Below, piece after piece: positions 7,999 through 16,786 of a DNA stretch of 43,373 nt. Source of the DNA: Polyangiaceae bacterium (GTDB lineage Bacteria > Myxococcota_A > Polyangia > Polyangiales > Polyangiaceae); contig JAFGIS010000500.1 in assembly GCA_016929495.1 (NCBI GenBank), forward strand, positions 1 to 43,373, written 5' to 3'. A program made the position numbers and the translations under genes. Position 1 is the stretch's first letter, and every line of letters begins with the position of its first letter. The notes beneath the pieces are model-generated. The model did not search any database, was not told the DNA's origin, and saw nothing but the letters and a program-made list of their open reading frames with translations.

Positions 7999-9219
7999 AT
8001 GCCACGACTGATGACCTTTGCGCTTTTCCTCGCCGTCGCGCTCTCGATCGTAGCCGCCATCCACTACTACTTCTGGGTCCGACTGGTCAGGGCGCTCGTC
8101 CTGCCGTCATGGCCTCACCGGATCCTGTCGGCGCTGATCGCAGCCCTGGCGCTCAGCGTACCCGCGAGTTTTTGGTTGGGCCATGCGATCCCCCACGGAC
8201 GCGGCCGGGTGGTGCTGCTCGTCCTGTATGGCTGGATGGGATTCATGTTCTTGCTCCTGGCGCTGCTCGTCGCCACGGAACCGCTTCGGCTGCTGGCATC
8301 GCTGAGCCACGGACTCGGCGGCCCCGTTCTCGACGCGCGGCGGAGCCGAACGTTCGCCCGTGCGCTGGCCGTGACGGTCGTGCTCGGGGCCGCGGGGCTC
8401 GGCACGGTTGCGTTGCGGCAGGGCCTCGGGCCGATTGCGACGCGCGAGCTCTCGGTCTCCCTGCCGAGGCTGCCCCAGGCACTCTCCGGTACGACGATCG
8501 TACAGCTCTGTGATCTCCACGTGGGACCAACGCTGCGTCGTGACTTCGTCGAGCAGGTGGTTCGTCGGACGAACGCGCTCCAGCCGGACATCGTCGCCAT
8601 CGTCGGGGACCTGGCGGACGGTTCGGTCGAACGGCTCCAGGCGATGGTCGAGCCGCTGCGTGGACTCAAGACGCGCTACGGCGTGTACTTCGTCACGGGC
8701 AACCACGAGTACTACTCCGGTGTCGACGACTGGCTGGCCTATCTACCGAAGCTCGGGATCCGAGTCCTCGACAACGACCGTGTCTGCATCGGCGACCCGC
8801 ACGAAGGCTTCGACCTCGCTGGGGTCAACGACTGGAACGGCGCAAGCGTCGAACCGCGTCATGGCGCTGACCTCGGTCGAGCGCTCGCTGGACGTGACCG
8901 CTCGCGACCCGTCGTACTGCTGGCACACCAGCCCCGCGCCGTGCACGAAGCGAACCGGCTCGGAGTCGATCTGCAGCTGTCCGGCCACACTCACGGCGGC
9001 CAGATCTGGCCCTGGACCTACCTGGTCCGGCTTCAGCAGCCCCTCGTTTCCGGCGTGAAACAGTTCGGAAGGACGTTGCTGTTCGTGAGCCATGGCACCG
9101 GGCACTGGGGGCCGCCCATGCGCCTCGGGATCCCAGCGGAAATCACCGTCGTCCGTCTGCTCTCCGGCGGCCGCGCCCCGCAGGCCACCCTGCATCCCAT
9201 GCGCGACGCGTCCCCATGA
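7999..9219 (+). CDS. membrane-anchored metallophosphoesterase (YaeI-like)
   Basis: The 406-residue protein begins with several hydrophobic segments (about 6-26, 42-60, 70-92 and 121-138), followed by a calcineurin-like phosphoesterase domain. All metal-ligand motifs are present: D172-x-H174 (CDLHVGP), GD204 (IVGDLADG), GN235H236E, H310 in LLAHQPR, and GH330TH332GGQ. The HTHGGQIWPW ending is typical of the YaeI/YkuE group, where lipid-linked or cell-envelope phosphoesters have been suggested as substrates. The ATG has no clear ribosome site, and a second in-frame ATG at 8011 is possible. The gene ends 12 bases from the end of the convergent FAD enzyme gene. Confidence 0.88.
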   Translation: MPRLMTFALFLAVALSIVAAIHYYFWVRLVRALVLPSWPHRILSALIAALALSVPASFWLGHAIPHGRGRVVLLVLYGWMGFMFLLLALLVATEPLRLLASLSHGLGGPVLDARRSRTFARALAVTVVLGAAGLGTVALRQGLGPIATRELSVSLPRLPQALSGTTIVQLCDLHVGPTLRRDFVEQVVRRTNALQPDIVAIVGDLADGSVERLQAMVEPLRGLKTRYGVYFVTGNHEYYSGVDDWLAYLPKLGIRVLDNDRVCIGDPHEGFDLAGVNDWNGASVEPRHGADLGRALAGRDRSRPVVLLAHQPRAVHEANRLGVDLQLSGHTHGGQIWPWTYLVRLQQPLVSGVKQFGRTLLFVSHGTGHWGPPMRLGIPAEITVVRLLSGGRAPQATLHPMRDASP

Positions 9220-9230
9220 CCGCTCGAGCA

Positions 9231-10865
9231 CTACCGTAGGACAGCGGCGATCCGCTCGGCGACGCCGATGCCGTCGAGAGCCGAGCTCACGATACCCCCG
9301 GCGTACCCCGCGCCCTCGCCGCAGACAAAGAGTCTGCAGAGCCCGCAGGTCTGCCAGGTGCTCGCGTCGCGTGGCACGCGCACCGGAGAGCTCGTTCGCG
9401 ACTCGACCGCAACGAGCACGGCCCGCTCCGAAGCGAATCCACGCATCCGTTTCGCGAATACGGACAGGCCCTCTCGCAGCCGCCCCGCCAACGCCAGACC
9501 TCCGGCGTCCAGCACCGCCGCGAGATCACAGGGTGCGAGGCCAGGCATGTAGCTCGATGGGGGCAGCGTGCTCGACCCGCGCCGCGCCAAGAAATCCGTG
9601 GCCCGCGTCCCGGGAGCACGAAGGCGGCCACCGCCCGCAGCCGAGGCAGCCCGTTCGAGACACGACTGGAACTGCACACCCCCGAGAGGCCCCGTGTATC
9701 CGGCGGCCGTCAGGTCCTCGGGCGTGATACTGACGACCAGCCCCGAGTTGGCGAACACCGAGTCGCGTTTCGCGAGGCTCATGCCGTTGAGCACGAGGCC
9801 TTCCGGCTCCGTCGCCGCGGGCACGATGAATCCGCCGGGGCACATACAGAACGAGAACACTCCGCGCCCGTCGATCGTCGCCGCCAGCTGATAGGACGCC
9901 GGCGGCAAACGTGGGTGGCCGGCCGCGCTTCCGTATTGAACACGATCGATAAGTACTTGCGGATGTTCGATGCGCACACCCACACTGAACGGCTTCGGCT
10001 CGAGGCCCACGCCGGCTCGACCCAGCATTTCGAAGACGTCGCGTGCCGAGTGTCCTGTCGCCAACACGACACATTCGGCGGGCATTTCCGAGCCATCGGA
10101 CAGCTGCACCCCGGCAACGGACCGCAGCCCCTGAGTCCGCTCGACCAACAGCGCGGCCACTCGAGCTCCAAACCGAAACACGACCCCCCGGGACTCGAGC
10201 CGCTCGCGCAGAGCCGTCACGACCTTGGGCAGGCGGTTGCTCCCCACGTGGGGTCGAGCGTCCGTCAGGATGGCCGGAGGTGCTCCGTGCAGCGCCAGGA
10301 TCTGCAGGACATCCTCGACGTTGCCGCGTTTGTTCGAGCGCGTGTAGAGCTTGCCGTCGCTGTAGGTGCCCGCTCCCCCTTCACCGTAGCAGTAGTTGCT
10401 GTCAGCGTTCACCGACCCGTCCCGATACAGCGCTTTGAGATCGTGACGGCGGGGCTGCACCTTCTTGCCTCGGTCGAGCACGGTGCATCCGACACCTTGT
10501 CTTGCGAGCTGGTAGGCGCAGAACAGACCCGCCGGCCCATCGCCCACGACGAGCACGCGCTCGGGTCGAGTCACGTCGCGCGGCAAGGGCCCGACGGCGC
10601 GTTCTGTTTCGGCGCCCAGCCGCACCACGATGCTGAAACGAACCCGTCCCTGTCGCGCGTCGATGGCCCGCTTGTGCACAGAGAGGACCGGCAGCGCCAG
10701 CTCGTCCACACCGAGCATCCGGGCCACTCGATGGCGCAGATGCGACTCGTCGTCCGGCTCGTCGAGCCCCAGCCGGACAGTGACCTGCTCGGGAAGTGAA
10801 CGAGCGGGTGGGTTCAAGCGGTCTCCAGGTCGCGAGTGCGAGCCCGTCGCCTCGGGAGGATCCAT
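9231..10865 (-). CDS. FAD-dependent dehydrogenase (COG2509-like)
   Basis: The 544-residue protein has an N-terminal region of about 90 residues (VTVRLGLDEPDDESHLRHRVARMLGV...) typical of this family. A dinucleotide-binding motif follows in VLVVGDGPAGLFCAYQLARQG, then NYCYGEGGAGTYSDGKLYTR, a second FAD strand VVLATGHSARDVFEML, and a C-terminal GEGAGYAGGIVSSALDGI. It is a cytoplasmic flavoprotein oxidoreductase whose substrate is not known. The ATG at 10865 was chosen because further upstream the frame is low-complexity and crosses the hairpins of the divergent spacer; a weak GGCGGG is the only ribosome-site candidate. The stop context is TAGTGC, as in several other genes here. Confidence 0.85.
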   Translation of the reverse strand: MDPPEATGSHSRPGDRLNPPARSLPEQVTVRLGLDEPDDESHLRHRVARMLGVDELALPVLSVHKRAIDARQGRVRFSIVVRLGAETERAVGPLPRDVTRPERVLVVGDGPAGLFCAYQLARQGVGCTVLDRGKKVQPRRHDLKALYRDGSVNADSNYCYGEGGAGTYSDGKLYTRSNKRGNVEDVLQILALHGAPPAILTDARPHVGSNRLPKVVTALRERLESRGVVFRFGARVAALLVERTQGLRSVAGVQLSDGSEMPAECVVLATGHSARDVFEMLGRAGVGLEPKPFSVGVRIEHPQVLIDRVQYGSAAGHPRLPPASYQLAATIDGRGVFSFCMCPGGFIVPAATEPEGLVLNGMSLAKRDSVFANSGLVVSITPEDLTAAGYTGPLGGVQFQSCLERAASAAGGGRLRAPGTRATDFLARRGSSTLPPSSYMPGLAPCDLAAVLDAGGLALAGRLREGLSVFAKRMRGFASERAVLVAVESRTSSPVRVPRDASTWQTCGLCRLFVCGEGAGYAGGIVSSALDGIGVAERIAAVLR

Positions 10866-11138
10866 GCAGCCCGCCGCAGACTCGGGGTCGGCATCTACTA
10901 TCACCACGTGGTCGGAATGCACGCCGGCCCGCCCGCAGCCAGGGCGGCCGTGCCGCTGGGCCCGCCTTCGGAGGCCGTCGTGCTTCCCTGCCCACTGCCG
11001 CAACGCATCCGAGGGCGTCACAATCCCGGCGTGTCCCGCGCCTTTCCGCGAGCGGCCAGGTCCCACTTGGCAGTCGGCTCTGCCGGTGCGACCCTCGCCG
11101 GGCAGGAGGCGATTATGGGAAACCGTCCTCAACCTCCA

Positions 11139-11169
11139 CGGCAGCCTTCCGATCCACGGAAGGCTGCCG
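11139..11169. repeat. perfect 12-bp inverted repeat (hairpin)
   Basis: CGGCAGCCTTCC (11139-11150) and GGAAGGCTGCCG (11158-11169) are exact reverse complements around a 7-base loop. There is no T-run on either side, and no gene ends nearby, so it is not an ordinary intrinsic terminator. It could be an operator or part of a structured RNA. Confidence 0.85.
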
Positions 11170-11232
11170 CACATCAACACGGAGCGCCGCGAACGCCTCG
11201 GCGACGGAGAGGCCTCACGGCGTTGGGGTCTC

Positions 11233-11255
11233 GGCACGACGGACGCCGTTGTGCC
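11233..11255. repeat. 10-bp hairpin upstream of the PEBP gene
   Basis: GGCACGACGG (11233-11242) pairs with CCGTTGTGCC (11246-11255) with one G-T pair and a 3-base loop. It lies 27 bases before the ATG at 11283 and, in RNA, could affect initiation. Confidence 0.7.
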
Positions 11256-11282
11256 AACAGGAACGGCGCTCCCCCAGCCTGC

Positions 11283-11891
11283 ATGCGATGCGTCACGGCC
11301 TGGACCGTCATGCTCGGTCTGGTGGTCGCGTTTGGATGCAGCAGACCGTCGAGTGACAAGATGACGCCAGGATCCCGAAGCGCGAGAAACACGCAGGACG
11401 CCGAACCTCGTTCGGCCGACCCTCGGACTGGACTGATGCTGCGGTCGAGCGCGTTCAGCGACCGCGGCGAGATCCCCACCCGCTACACCTGCACCGGCAA
11501 GAACGTATCGCCGCCGCTCGCGTGGAGCGACGTCCCCAGCGGCACGAGGAGCTTCGCTCTCATCGTCGATGATCCGGACGCCCCCGACCCCAAAGCGCCG
11601 CAGCGCGTTTGGGTGCACTGGGTCGTGTTCGATTTGCCGCCCACAACCACCGCGCTGCCCGAAGCGGTTACGCCGCTGCCGACGCCCGCGAGACACGGCC
11701 TCAACGATTGGAAGCGCGCGGCGTACGGCGGACCGTGTCCGCCCATCGGGCGCCACCGCTACTTTCACAAGCTCTTCGCGCTCGATACCGTGCTTTCGCT
11801 CGACTCGCCGACCAGAGCAGAGCTCGAGCGAGCGATGCAGGGACACATCCTCGCCAGGGCGGAGCTCGTGGGCACCTACCAGAAGCCCTGA
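11283..11891 (+). CDS. PEBP / YbhB-YbcL family lipoprotein
   Basis: The 202-residue protein has a lipoprotein-like leader (hydrophobic residues 5-18, C19 in VAFGCSRPSS) and a short polar linker. The phosphatidylethanolamine-binding-protein fold runs from about residue 50 to the end. Family marks are FSDRGEIPTRYTCTGKNVSPPLAW, the ligand-site segment VDDPDAPD, VHWVVFDLPP, YGGPCPPIGRHRYFHKLFALD, and a final ILARAELVGTYQK. Bacterial members bind small anions or phospholipid head groups; the physiological role is unclear. The ATG at 11283 was chosen because it begins the signal peptide. It is convergent with the VWA gene that ends at 11964. Confidence 0.85.
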   Translation: MRCVTAWTVMLGLVVAFGCSRPSSDKMTPGSRSARNTQDAEPRSADPRTGLMLRSSAFSDRGEIPTRYTCTGKNVSPPLAWSDVPSGTRSFALIVDDPDAPDPKAPQRVWVHWVVFDLPPTTTALPEAVTPLPTPARHGLNDWKRAAYGGPCPPIGRHRYFHKLFALDTVLSLDSPTRAELERAMQGHILARAELVGTYQKP

Positions 11892-11921
11892 GCACGACCC
11901 TGCGGCACCCCTGGTTTCGGG

Positions 11922-11945
11922 GCATCGTTTCAATTCGAACGATGC
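11922..11945. terminator. hairpin between convergent PEBP and VWA genes
   Basis: GCATCGTT (11922-11929) and AACGATGC (11938-11945) form an 8-bp stem over an AT-rich 8-base loop between two gene ends. Its position suits a bidirectional terminator, but there is no T-run. Confidence 0.5.
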
Positions 11946-11963
11946 ACCAGTGCAGTCAGGGCA

Positions 11964-14231
11964 CTAGACGGAAGCTGGGCAGGAGTAGGTGATCTGCCAA
12001 TCGGCCAGCACTGGCGTCTCGTTGTACGTCGACGGCACGAGCACCACCTGTAGCTCCAGGACCGGTCGCCGAGCGTCGGGGACACCGTCGAGCAGGTCGA
12101 ACAGGTCGACATAGCATCCGCCGGCGATCTCGCACTCCAGGTTGTCCAGCGAAGCCGCGATCACCCTCAGCTTCGTCGTCTGCGCGGCCGCGAGATCCTC
12201 TTGCTGGTCCGCCGTACGAGCGGACAGAATGATGCGCGAGTCGGATGGGGTCGACGCCGAATAGCCCATGAAGCCCCACTGCACCCGAGTCCCCTCTGGG
12301 CATTCGGCCGGATACACCTCCGAAACCGTGGTCGTCAGCAGTACCGGGGAAGGATCACCGAGGCACGGTAGCTCGACGCGGACTTCGGCCCCAGAATCCT
12401 CCTGAACGCTGCTGCACGTTCCGGGACAGAGCGTGAACGACGCAGGGGCGGACGGATCGTCGTAGTACCAGCCAGGCCCGTCCGCCGCGCAGTCCTCGGC
12501 GCTGGCGACCGGGTCCAGCAACTCCGACGAGCCGTCACCGTGCAGGTAGCGAACGACGGCTTGTGTTGGATCGATGTGCTCGGCGTTTCCGAGCTCGGTC
12601 GTGCACAGCGGCACGACAGCACCACTGGCAGCAATCAGGTCATCCAGCAGACTCTGGCCGGCGGACGAGCTACCCCAGCCCGGGAGACTCCGCGACGTGT
12701 CCGTGCCGCCGGCCTCGGCTACGGCGTCCATCACGGTTTGATCCGCGCCGCTCGGCGCTACCGTGAACGTCAAGATGCCCCACTGTTGGTGGAAGTACTC
12801 CGCCAGCTCGACGAGATAGCTGCTGTCGGTAACGCACACGTCCGAGATCCCCGTGCCCACCAGAACGACGGCATAGGCGTCGTCGGGATTGGCCAGGGCG
12901 GCATCACGCATCGTCGTCAGTGCGCCTTCGAGCGCTGCGGCCGAAGGGGTCGCGCCGGCCGGCGATGTGCTCGATAGCGCCGCCAGGAGCGCAGCTTCCT
13001 GGGCGTCATCGGATCCCGTCGCCGTGCTCAGCACGCCGAACGGCACTGCGGGGTTGGCGCACTCGGATACGGCCGTGGAGCAGCTTCCATTCGCGAAGCA
13101 GCCGTCGTCTCCGGCGCCGGACGCAACCGACGGGAACAACTCCATGGCCACATCGAGCCCGGCAGCCTCGGGACTGGCGAACAGCGCCCCGAGTCCGCTG
13201 ATCACCGGCGTCCAGGCGTCAGCGTGGCCGTCCACCAGCGGGCTCGACTTGTCGACCGCGAAGAAGGCATGGACCCGGTGTGCATCCGGCGCGCTGCCCA
13301 AGCGAGCGCCGAAACAGCTGGGCGCGTCCTGGCATTCGAGACCGGGCGTGTACGCCGCCCAGTTGTTGCCGCACGTGCATTCGTCCACGTGGCCCGGTCC
13401 GTCTGGGTTGACGAAGACGTCCCTGTCCTCGTCGAGCACCGGACAATCAGAGACGGCAACGCAGCGTCCAGGTTGGATCGGCGCCGGGGTCGTACACGTC
13501 ACGGCATCCGAGGCGTCCGGCGCGCAGGAGGAAAGATCCACCGAACCGGACGGAAAGTGCACCAGCTTCACGCCCGCCGGCACCTCGACGCTCCCTCGGT
13601 TGCACACGGGCAACGTCTCCGCACAGGGGATACCCAGCGCCAGATCGTATCCCTCGCAGTCGGCCGTGATTTCACCGGGCGTCCACGGGGACTCAGGTGG
13701 CCAATCCAGCGCGCTTCCCCCCTTCCAGAAGAGCGTCGCATCGACTTTGGTCGTGGCACCGCTCGGGTCGGGCTGTGCGACGAGGCCTCCCGCCGGAGTT
13801 TCGAGGAAGTTGTGGCACGTTGGATCACAGGGATTGTCCTCGCAGGCCACCGGGGAACCACTGAACGCCAGCCGCCCCAGTACCCCTGTCAGCCTGCCGG
13901 ACGACGCACTCAATCCAGCTCGCCGACACGGTCCCCATGCTCCGTCGCTGCATTGCTCCGTGCCGGAGAAACAACTCGTCACGCTGCCGTGCGTGCCAAC
14001 CTCCGCCATGCATGCGCGCGATGCGCCCTCGGCGCACGAGACCCGACCGACATGGCTCGTGCGGGGACCCTCGGCCTGCTCCGCGGCTGCTGGCCGGTCG
14101 TCGTGGATCGATCCGCAGCCCATCAACAGAACAGGCCCGACCACTCGGGAAACGCGAAAGGCCCCTCGAAGCCAGTCGCCGCTCCTGCGCTCCCCGGTCA
14201 AGGGCTCCTGGGATCTCCGGCACCGTCGCAT
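11964..14231 (-). CDS. large VWA-type lipoprotein, second copy
   Basis: The 755-residue protein has a leader with a good lipobox (VGPVLLMGCGS, Cys near residue 38). A Cys-rich, beta-rich N-terminal half follows (about 40-320). A VWA-like region starts near HAFFAVDKSSPLVDG, where the MIDAS reads D-K-S-S-P rather than DxSxS, so metal binding may be weakened. The next part, GPGWYYDDP then LCPGTC, matches the tail of the VWA protein at 3620-4930. A further beta-rich domain of about 130 residues ends the chain and is absent from the shorter paralogue. The ATG at 14231 has a GAGG site 7 bases upstream; an ATG 6 codons earlier lacks one. The stop codon sits in TAGTGCCCTG, the repeat end discussed in the findings. 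Confidence 0.8.
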   Translation of the reverse strand: MRRCRRSQEPLTGERRSGDWLRGAFRVSRVVGPVLLMGCGSIHDDRPAAAEQAEGPRTSHVGRVSCAEGASRACMAEVGTHGSVTSCFSGTEQCSDGAWGPCRRAGLSASSGRLTGVLGRLAFSGSPVACEDNPCDPTCHNFLETPAGGLVAQPDPSGATTKVDATLFWKGGSALDWPPESPWTPGEITADCEGYDLALGIPCAETLPVCNRGSVEVPAGVKLVHFPSGSVDLSSCAPDASDAVTCTTPAPIQPGRCVAVSDCPVLDEDRDVFVNPDGPGHVDECTCGNNWAAYTPGLECQDAPSCFGARLGSAPDAHRVHAFFAVDKSSPLVDGHADAWTPVISGLGALFASPEAAGLDVAMELFPSVASGAGDDGCFANGSCSTAVSECANPAVPFGVLSTATGSDDAQEAALLAALSSTSPAGATPSAAALEGALTTMRDAALANPDDAYAVVLVGTGISDVCVTDSSYLVELAEYFHQQWGILTFTVAPSGADQTVMDAVAEAGGTDTSRSLPGWGSSSAGQSLLDDLIAASGAVVPLCTTELGNAEHIDPTQAVVRYLHGDGSSELLDPVASAEDCAADGPGWYYDDPSAPASFTLCPGTCSSVQEDSGAEVRVELPCLGDPSPVLLTTTVSEVYPAECPEGTRVQWGFMGYSASTPSDSRIILSARTADQQEDLAAAQTTKLRVIAASLDNLECEIAGGCYVDLFDLLDGVPDARRPVLELQVVLVPSTYNETPVLADWQITYSCPASV

Positions 14232-14238
14232 GTCAGCC

Positions 14239-14242
14239 CCTC
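14239..14242 (-). promoter_or_regulatory. ribosome-binding site fixing the second VWA gene start
   Basis: GAGG, within GAGGGGC on the minus strand, lies 7 bases before the ATG at 14231. It favours that ATG over the upstream in-frame ATGs. Confidence 0.6.
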
Positions 14243-14501
14243 GGGTCATCGCGAATCGTACACCAAGTGTCGCAAGCTTACATGCAGTCCCCCACGGCTG
14301 CCAACCAGCGCGACAATCGCCCGTTGGCGGCTCATCGAATCGTTCGAAGCTCGTCGCGTCACGGTTCGCAGGACGTTCGGCATTTCGAGCACTTGCTGTG
14401 CGACAGAGTAGCAGCAACGGCCAGCCGGCCCGCCACGCTGACCTGGATCCGCTCGAAGCCACTCAGGTGCACTGGTGCTAGATGGGCAAGGGCCTAGGAA
14501 T

Positions 14502-15533
14502 ATGGCGATGCCCATCGTTACCGAACCGCCTCCCTGTGTCGACGATGCAAGCCCGCGCGACCTGCCTCCGAACACCATGGGGCGACGCCGTTGGCTGCGC
14601 GCGGCCGGTATCGGCGCAGGACTGGTCGCAGCAGGCGCTGGGGCGTTGCTGGCGCGCGACTGGCGCCTCTTTCAGTCGCTCGCCGCTGACCCTCATGATG
14701 TTCCCGACCATCGCGTCCGCCTGCCGGCCGGAAAGCCGCCCATGGTGATCGCTCACGGACGCGATCCAGCCGCCAACGTGCGCGCCGCACTCGAGAAGAT
14801 GGGCGGCATGGGTCGCTTCGTGGGTCGCGCAGACAAGGTCCTCATCAAACCCAACGTGGGTTGGGACCGAACGCAGGCACAAGGAGCCAACACCCATCCC
14901 GCAGTCGTCGCAGAACTCATCAGGGCATGTCGCGACGCCGGCGCCGAAGACATCATCGTCACCGACTGCTCGGTCCATGAACCGGAGCGCTGCTTCCAAA
15001 GAAGCGGCATCCGCGCCGCTGCACAAGCCGCCGGCGCGCGGGTCATCCTCCCGTCGCAAGCGCACTACGTCGACGTCAAGATACCGGGCAGGTTCGGGAC
15101 CTGGCCCATCAAGCAGCCGTTTGTCGCGGCGACGAAGATCATCAACGTCCCGGTAGCCAAACACCACGGCAGCGCGCGTGTCACCGCCGGCATGAAGAAC
15201 TGGATCGGGATCACTGACAAGCGAAGGAGCGCGTTCCACTCGGCGCTTCACGAGACCATCGCCGGGCTGGCCCAGCTGATGCGGCCCACTCTCACGGTCG
15301 TCGACGCCACACGCGTGCTCATGCGCAATGGTCCGGTGGGCGGGAACCTCGCCGATCTGAAGCCTATGGACATGATAGCGGCCAGCATCGATCCCGTCGC
15401 CGTCGACATGTGGGCGGCGGGGCTGCTCGGCGCAACGCCGTCGCAAGTCCCGTATTTGAAGCTCGCTGCCGAGCGTCGACTCGGCCGGCTCGACTTCAAA
15501 GCACTGGGGGCAGTCGAGCTCAGCACCGGCTAG
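14502..15533 (+). CDS. Tat-exported DUF362 protein
   Basis: The 343-residue product has a twin-arginine type leader (GRRRWLRAAG, then a hydrophobic stretch AGIGAGLVAAGAGALLA, about residues 18-43). A DUF362 domain follows: KVLIKPNVGWD, THPAVVAELIRACRDAGAEDIIVTD, INVPVAKHH, and GMKNWIGITDKRR. DUF362 proteins often accompany redox or iron-sulfur proteins, but here no Cys cluster is seen and the function is unknown. Two ATGs compete, 14502 and 14508; AGGA at 14496-14499 suits the second better, and AAGGG at 14488-14492 the first. The 3' end overlaps the convergent pfkB-type gene by 14 bases and runs into a copy of the palindromic repeat (TAGCACCCTGTC). Confidence 0.8.
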   Translation: MAMPIVTEPPPCVDDASPRDLPPNTMGRRRWLRAAGIGAGLVAAGAGALLARDWRLFQSLAADPHDVPDHRVRLPAGKPPMVIAHGRDPAANVRAALEKMGGMGRFVGRADKVLIKPNVGWDRTQAQGANTHPAVVAELIRACRDAGAEDIIVTDCSVHEPERCFQRSGIRAAAQAAGARVILPSQAHYVDVKIPGRFGTWPIKQPFVAATKIINVPVAKHHGSARVTAGMKNWIGITDKRRSAFHSALHETIAGLAQLMRPTLTVVDATRVLMRNGPVGGNLADLKPMDMIAASIDPVAVDMWAAGLLGATPSQVPYLKLAAERRLGRLDFKALGAVELSTG

Positions 15534-16473
15534 CACCCTGTCCTGGAGACAGGGAACCAGGCCCGAGCGGCAGCAGCCTCACCCTCTCGAGAAGCCTCAT
15601 GCACTGATCGCGCTCGAATCGCGCCGGGAGCACGGTGGCCAGATTGGCGGCTGCGCATGCCATTCCGAGTCTGACCGCGTCCTGCATGGACAGTCCCCGG
15701 GAGATACCGCACGCGATACCAGCAGCCAGGCAGTCCCCCGAGCCAATGGGATTGACGACGCTCACACGAGGAGGCTCCGCGCGGTAGACGACGTCCTGCC
15801 CGAAAGCCCACAGCGCTTCGCCGCCGTCGCTCAGTACGACCCAACGTGCGCCGCGGGCCACGAGGAAGCCCATCGCGTCACGCAGGTCCCGCTCGCGATC
15901 CAGCGTGCACCCAAGCGTGCGCTCGAGCTCGCCCCTCGACGGTTTGACGACGAGCGGGCCAGCTTCGAGCGAAGCCAGTAGCTCGGGACCCGACGCATCG
16001 ACCACGACGGGACCCTGCACGAAACGGCCCAATTCTGCGTACAGGGAGGAGGATACGCCGCGGGCCAACGAACCGCTGAACACCACGACGGCGGCCTGAC
16101 GGGAATCGGAAAGGAATCGGGACAGCTGTTCGACTTCCTGCTCGCTCATGCTCCCCGCCGGTTCCACCAGCTCGGTTGCACCAGCGTCCGATAGCAGCGT
16201 CGTACAGACGCGCGTCGGCGTCGCGACCGGTATGAGCTCCCGCTCGACGCCGAGCAGCGACAGATCGTCGGCCAAGCGCTGCCCGAGCCTCCCGCCGGAC
16301 GTGGTGAGCACCCGGCTCCGTTCGCCCAGCCGGTGAGCCGCCACAGCCACATTCACGGCCTTGCCCGCCGCACATTCGTGCACGGCGCTGGCGCGATTCA
16401 CGGTGCCGATACACAGCGACGGGATCTCCAGCGTCCTCTGCCAAGCCGGGCTCGTTCCGACCGCCAGTATCAC
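15520..16473 (-). CDS. PfkB-family sugar kinase, 1-phosphofructokinase type
   Basis: The 317-residue protein shows a ribokinase/PfkB fold. It opens with VVILAVGTSPAWQRTLEI, followed by the substrate loop AAGKAVNVAVAAHRLG (FruK has GGKGINVA). Next come VVVFSGSLARGV, VDASGPELL, VVKPSRGELE and the catalytic NPIGSGDCLAAGIA, with the Asp base in GSGD. It probably phosphorylates a phosphosugar such as fructose-1-P or tagatose-6-P; the exact substrate cannot be read from sequence. The start is an inferred GTG at 16473 because the family begins there; upstream frame residues are Cys/Arg-rich, and no clear ribosome site was found. Its last 11 codons lie over the palindromic repeat copy at 15536-15554. 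Confidence 0.82.
   Translation of the reverse strand: MILAVGTSPAWQRTLEIPSLCIGTVNRASAVHECAAGKAVNVAVAAHRLGERSRVLTTSGGRLGQRLADDLSLLGVERELIPVATPTRVCTTLLSDAGATELVEPAGSMSEQEVEQLSRFLSDSRQAAVVVFSGSLARGVSSSLYAELGRFVQGPVVVDASGPELLASLEAGPLVVKPSRGELERTLGCTLDRERDLRDAMGFLVARGARWVVLSDGGEALWAFGQDVVYRAEPPRVSVVNPIGSGDCLAAGIACGISRGLSMQDAVRLGMACAAANLATVLPARFERDQCMRLLERVRLLPLGPGSLSPGQGASRC
15531..15554. repeat. palindromic repeat, copy A, at the DUF362 stop
   Basis: The DUF362 stop TAG is followed by CACCCTGTC. The stem CCCTGTC (15536-15542) and GACAGGG (15548-15554) are perfect with a 5-base loop. It belongs to the same family as copies B-D and may also act as a terminator. Confidence 0.75.
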
Positions 16474-16786
16474 GACGTCCGGGTAGCACGCTCCACACCG
16501 CCAGAGAAGCGTGGCTCGACCGCATGCGGCCACGGACACCCTCGCGGGCGGGCGGTCTCGACAATCGGCCGTGCTGCGCTCGTCGCAACGTGTCTGCAAG
16601 AAGCGCTGGCGCTCCGGCTGGCCGGTAAATCATTGATCGCCTTTGAAAACGCTTCTCGATCCTTTCGCGCGTCGCCGAAGCCCGCGCTCGACGGAGCGTC
16701 GCAGCTGTCCTGTCTCGGCGCCACTGAGGGCTCGCGGCCGGCTCGTCAGAGCGCTAGTAAGGCGAAACCCCAGGCGGAGTCCCAAA
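16474..16786. other. divergent spacer, kinase (-) and membrane protein (+)
   Basis: No gene, hairpin or convincing promoter seen. Confidence 0.4.

Larger units (their letters stand above)
10866..11282. other. divergent spacer with two strong hairpins
   Basis: It separates the FAD enzyme gene (-) from the PEBP gene (+). Frames inside are shadow-like. Its notable content is the two hairpins listed separately (11139-11169 and 11233-11255). Confidence 0.6.

Noticed and set aside
11944..14478. An 11-bp inverted repeat (GCACCAGTGCA at 11944-11954, TGCACTGGTGC at 14468-14478) flanks the second VWA gene, like ends of a mobile cassette.
   Set aside because: Matches of 11 bases are expected many times by chance in a window this size, no target duplication or transposase is seen, and the left copy overlaps the stop-codon repeat region.
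12889..14481. A 530-residue open frame on + opposite the second VWA gene.
   Set aside because: The minus frame has a lipobox, a ribosome site and similarity to the other VWA protein; the + frame is Ser/Pro/Ala-rich shadow.
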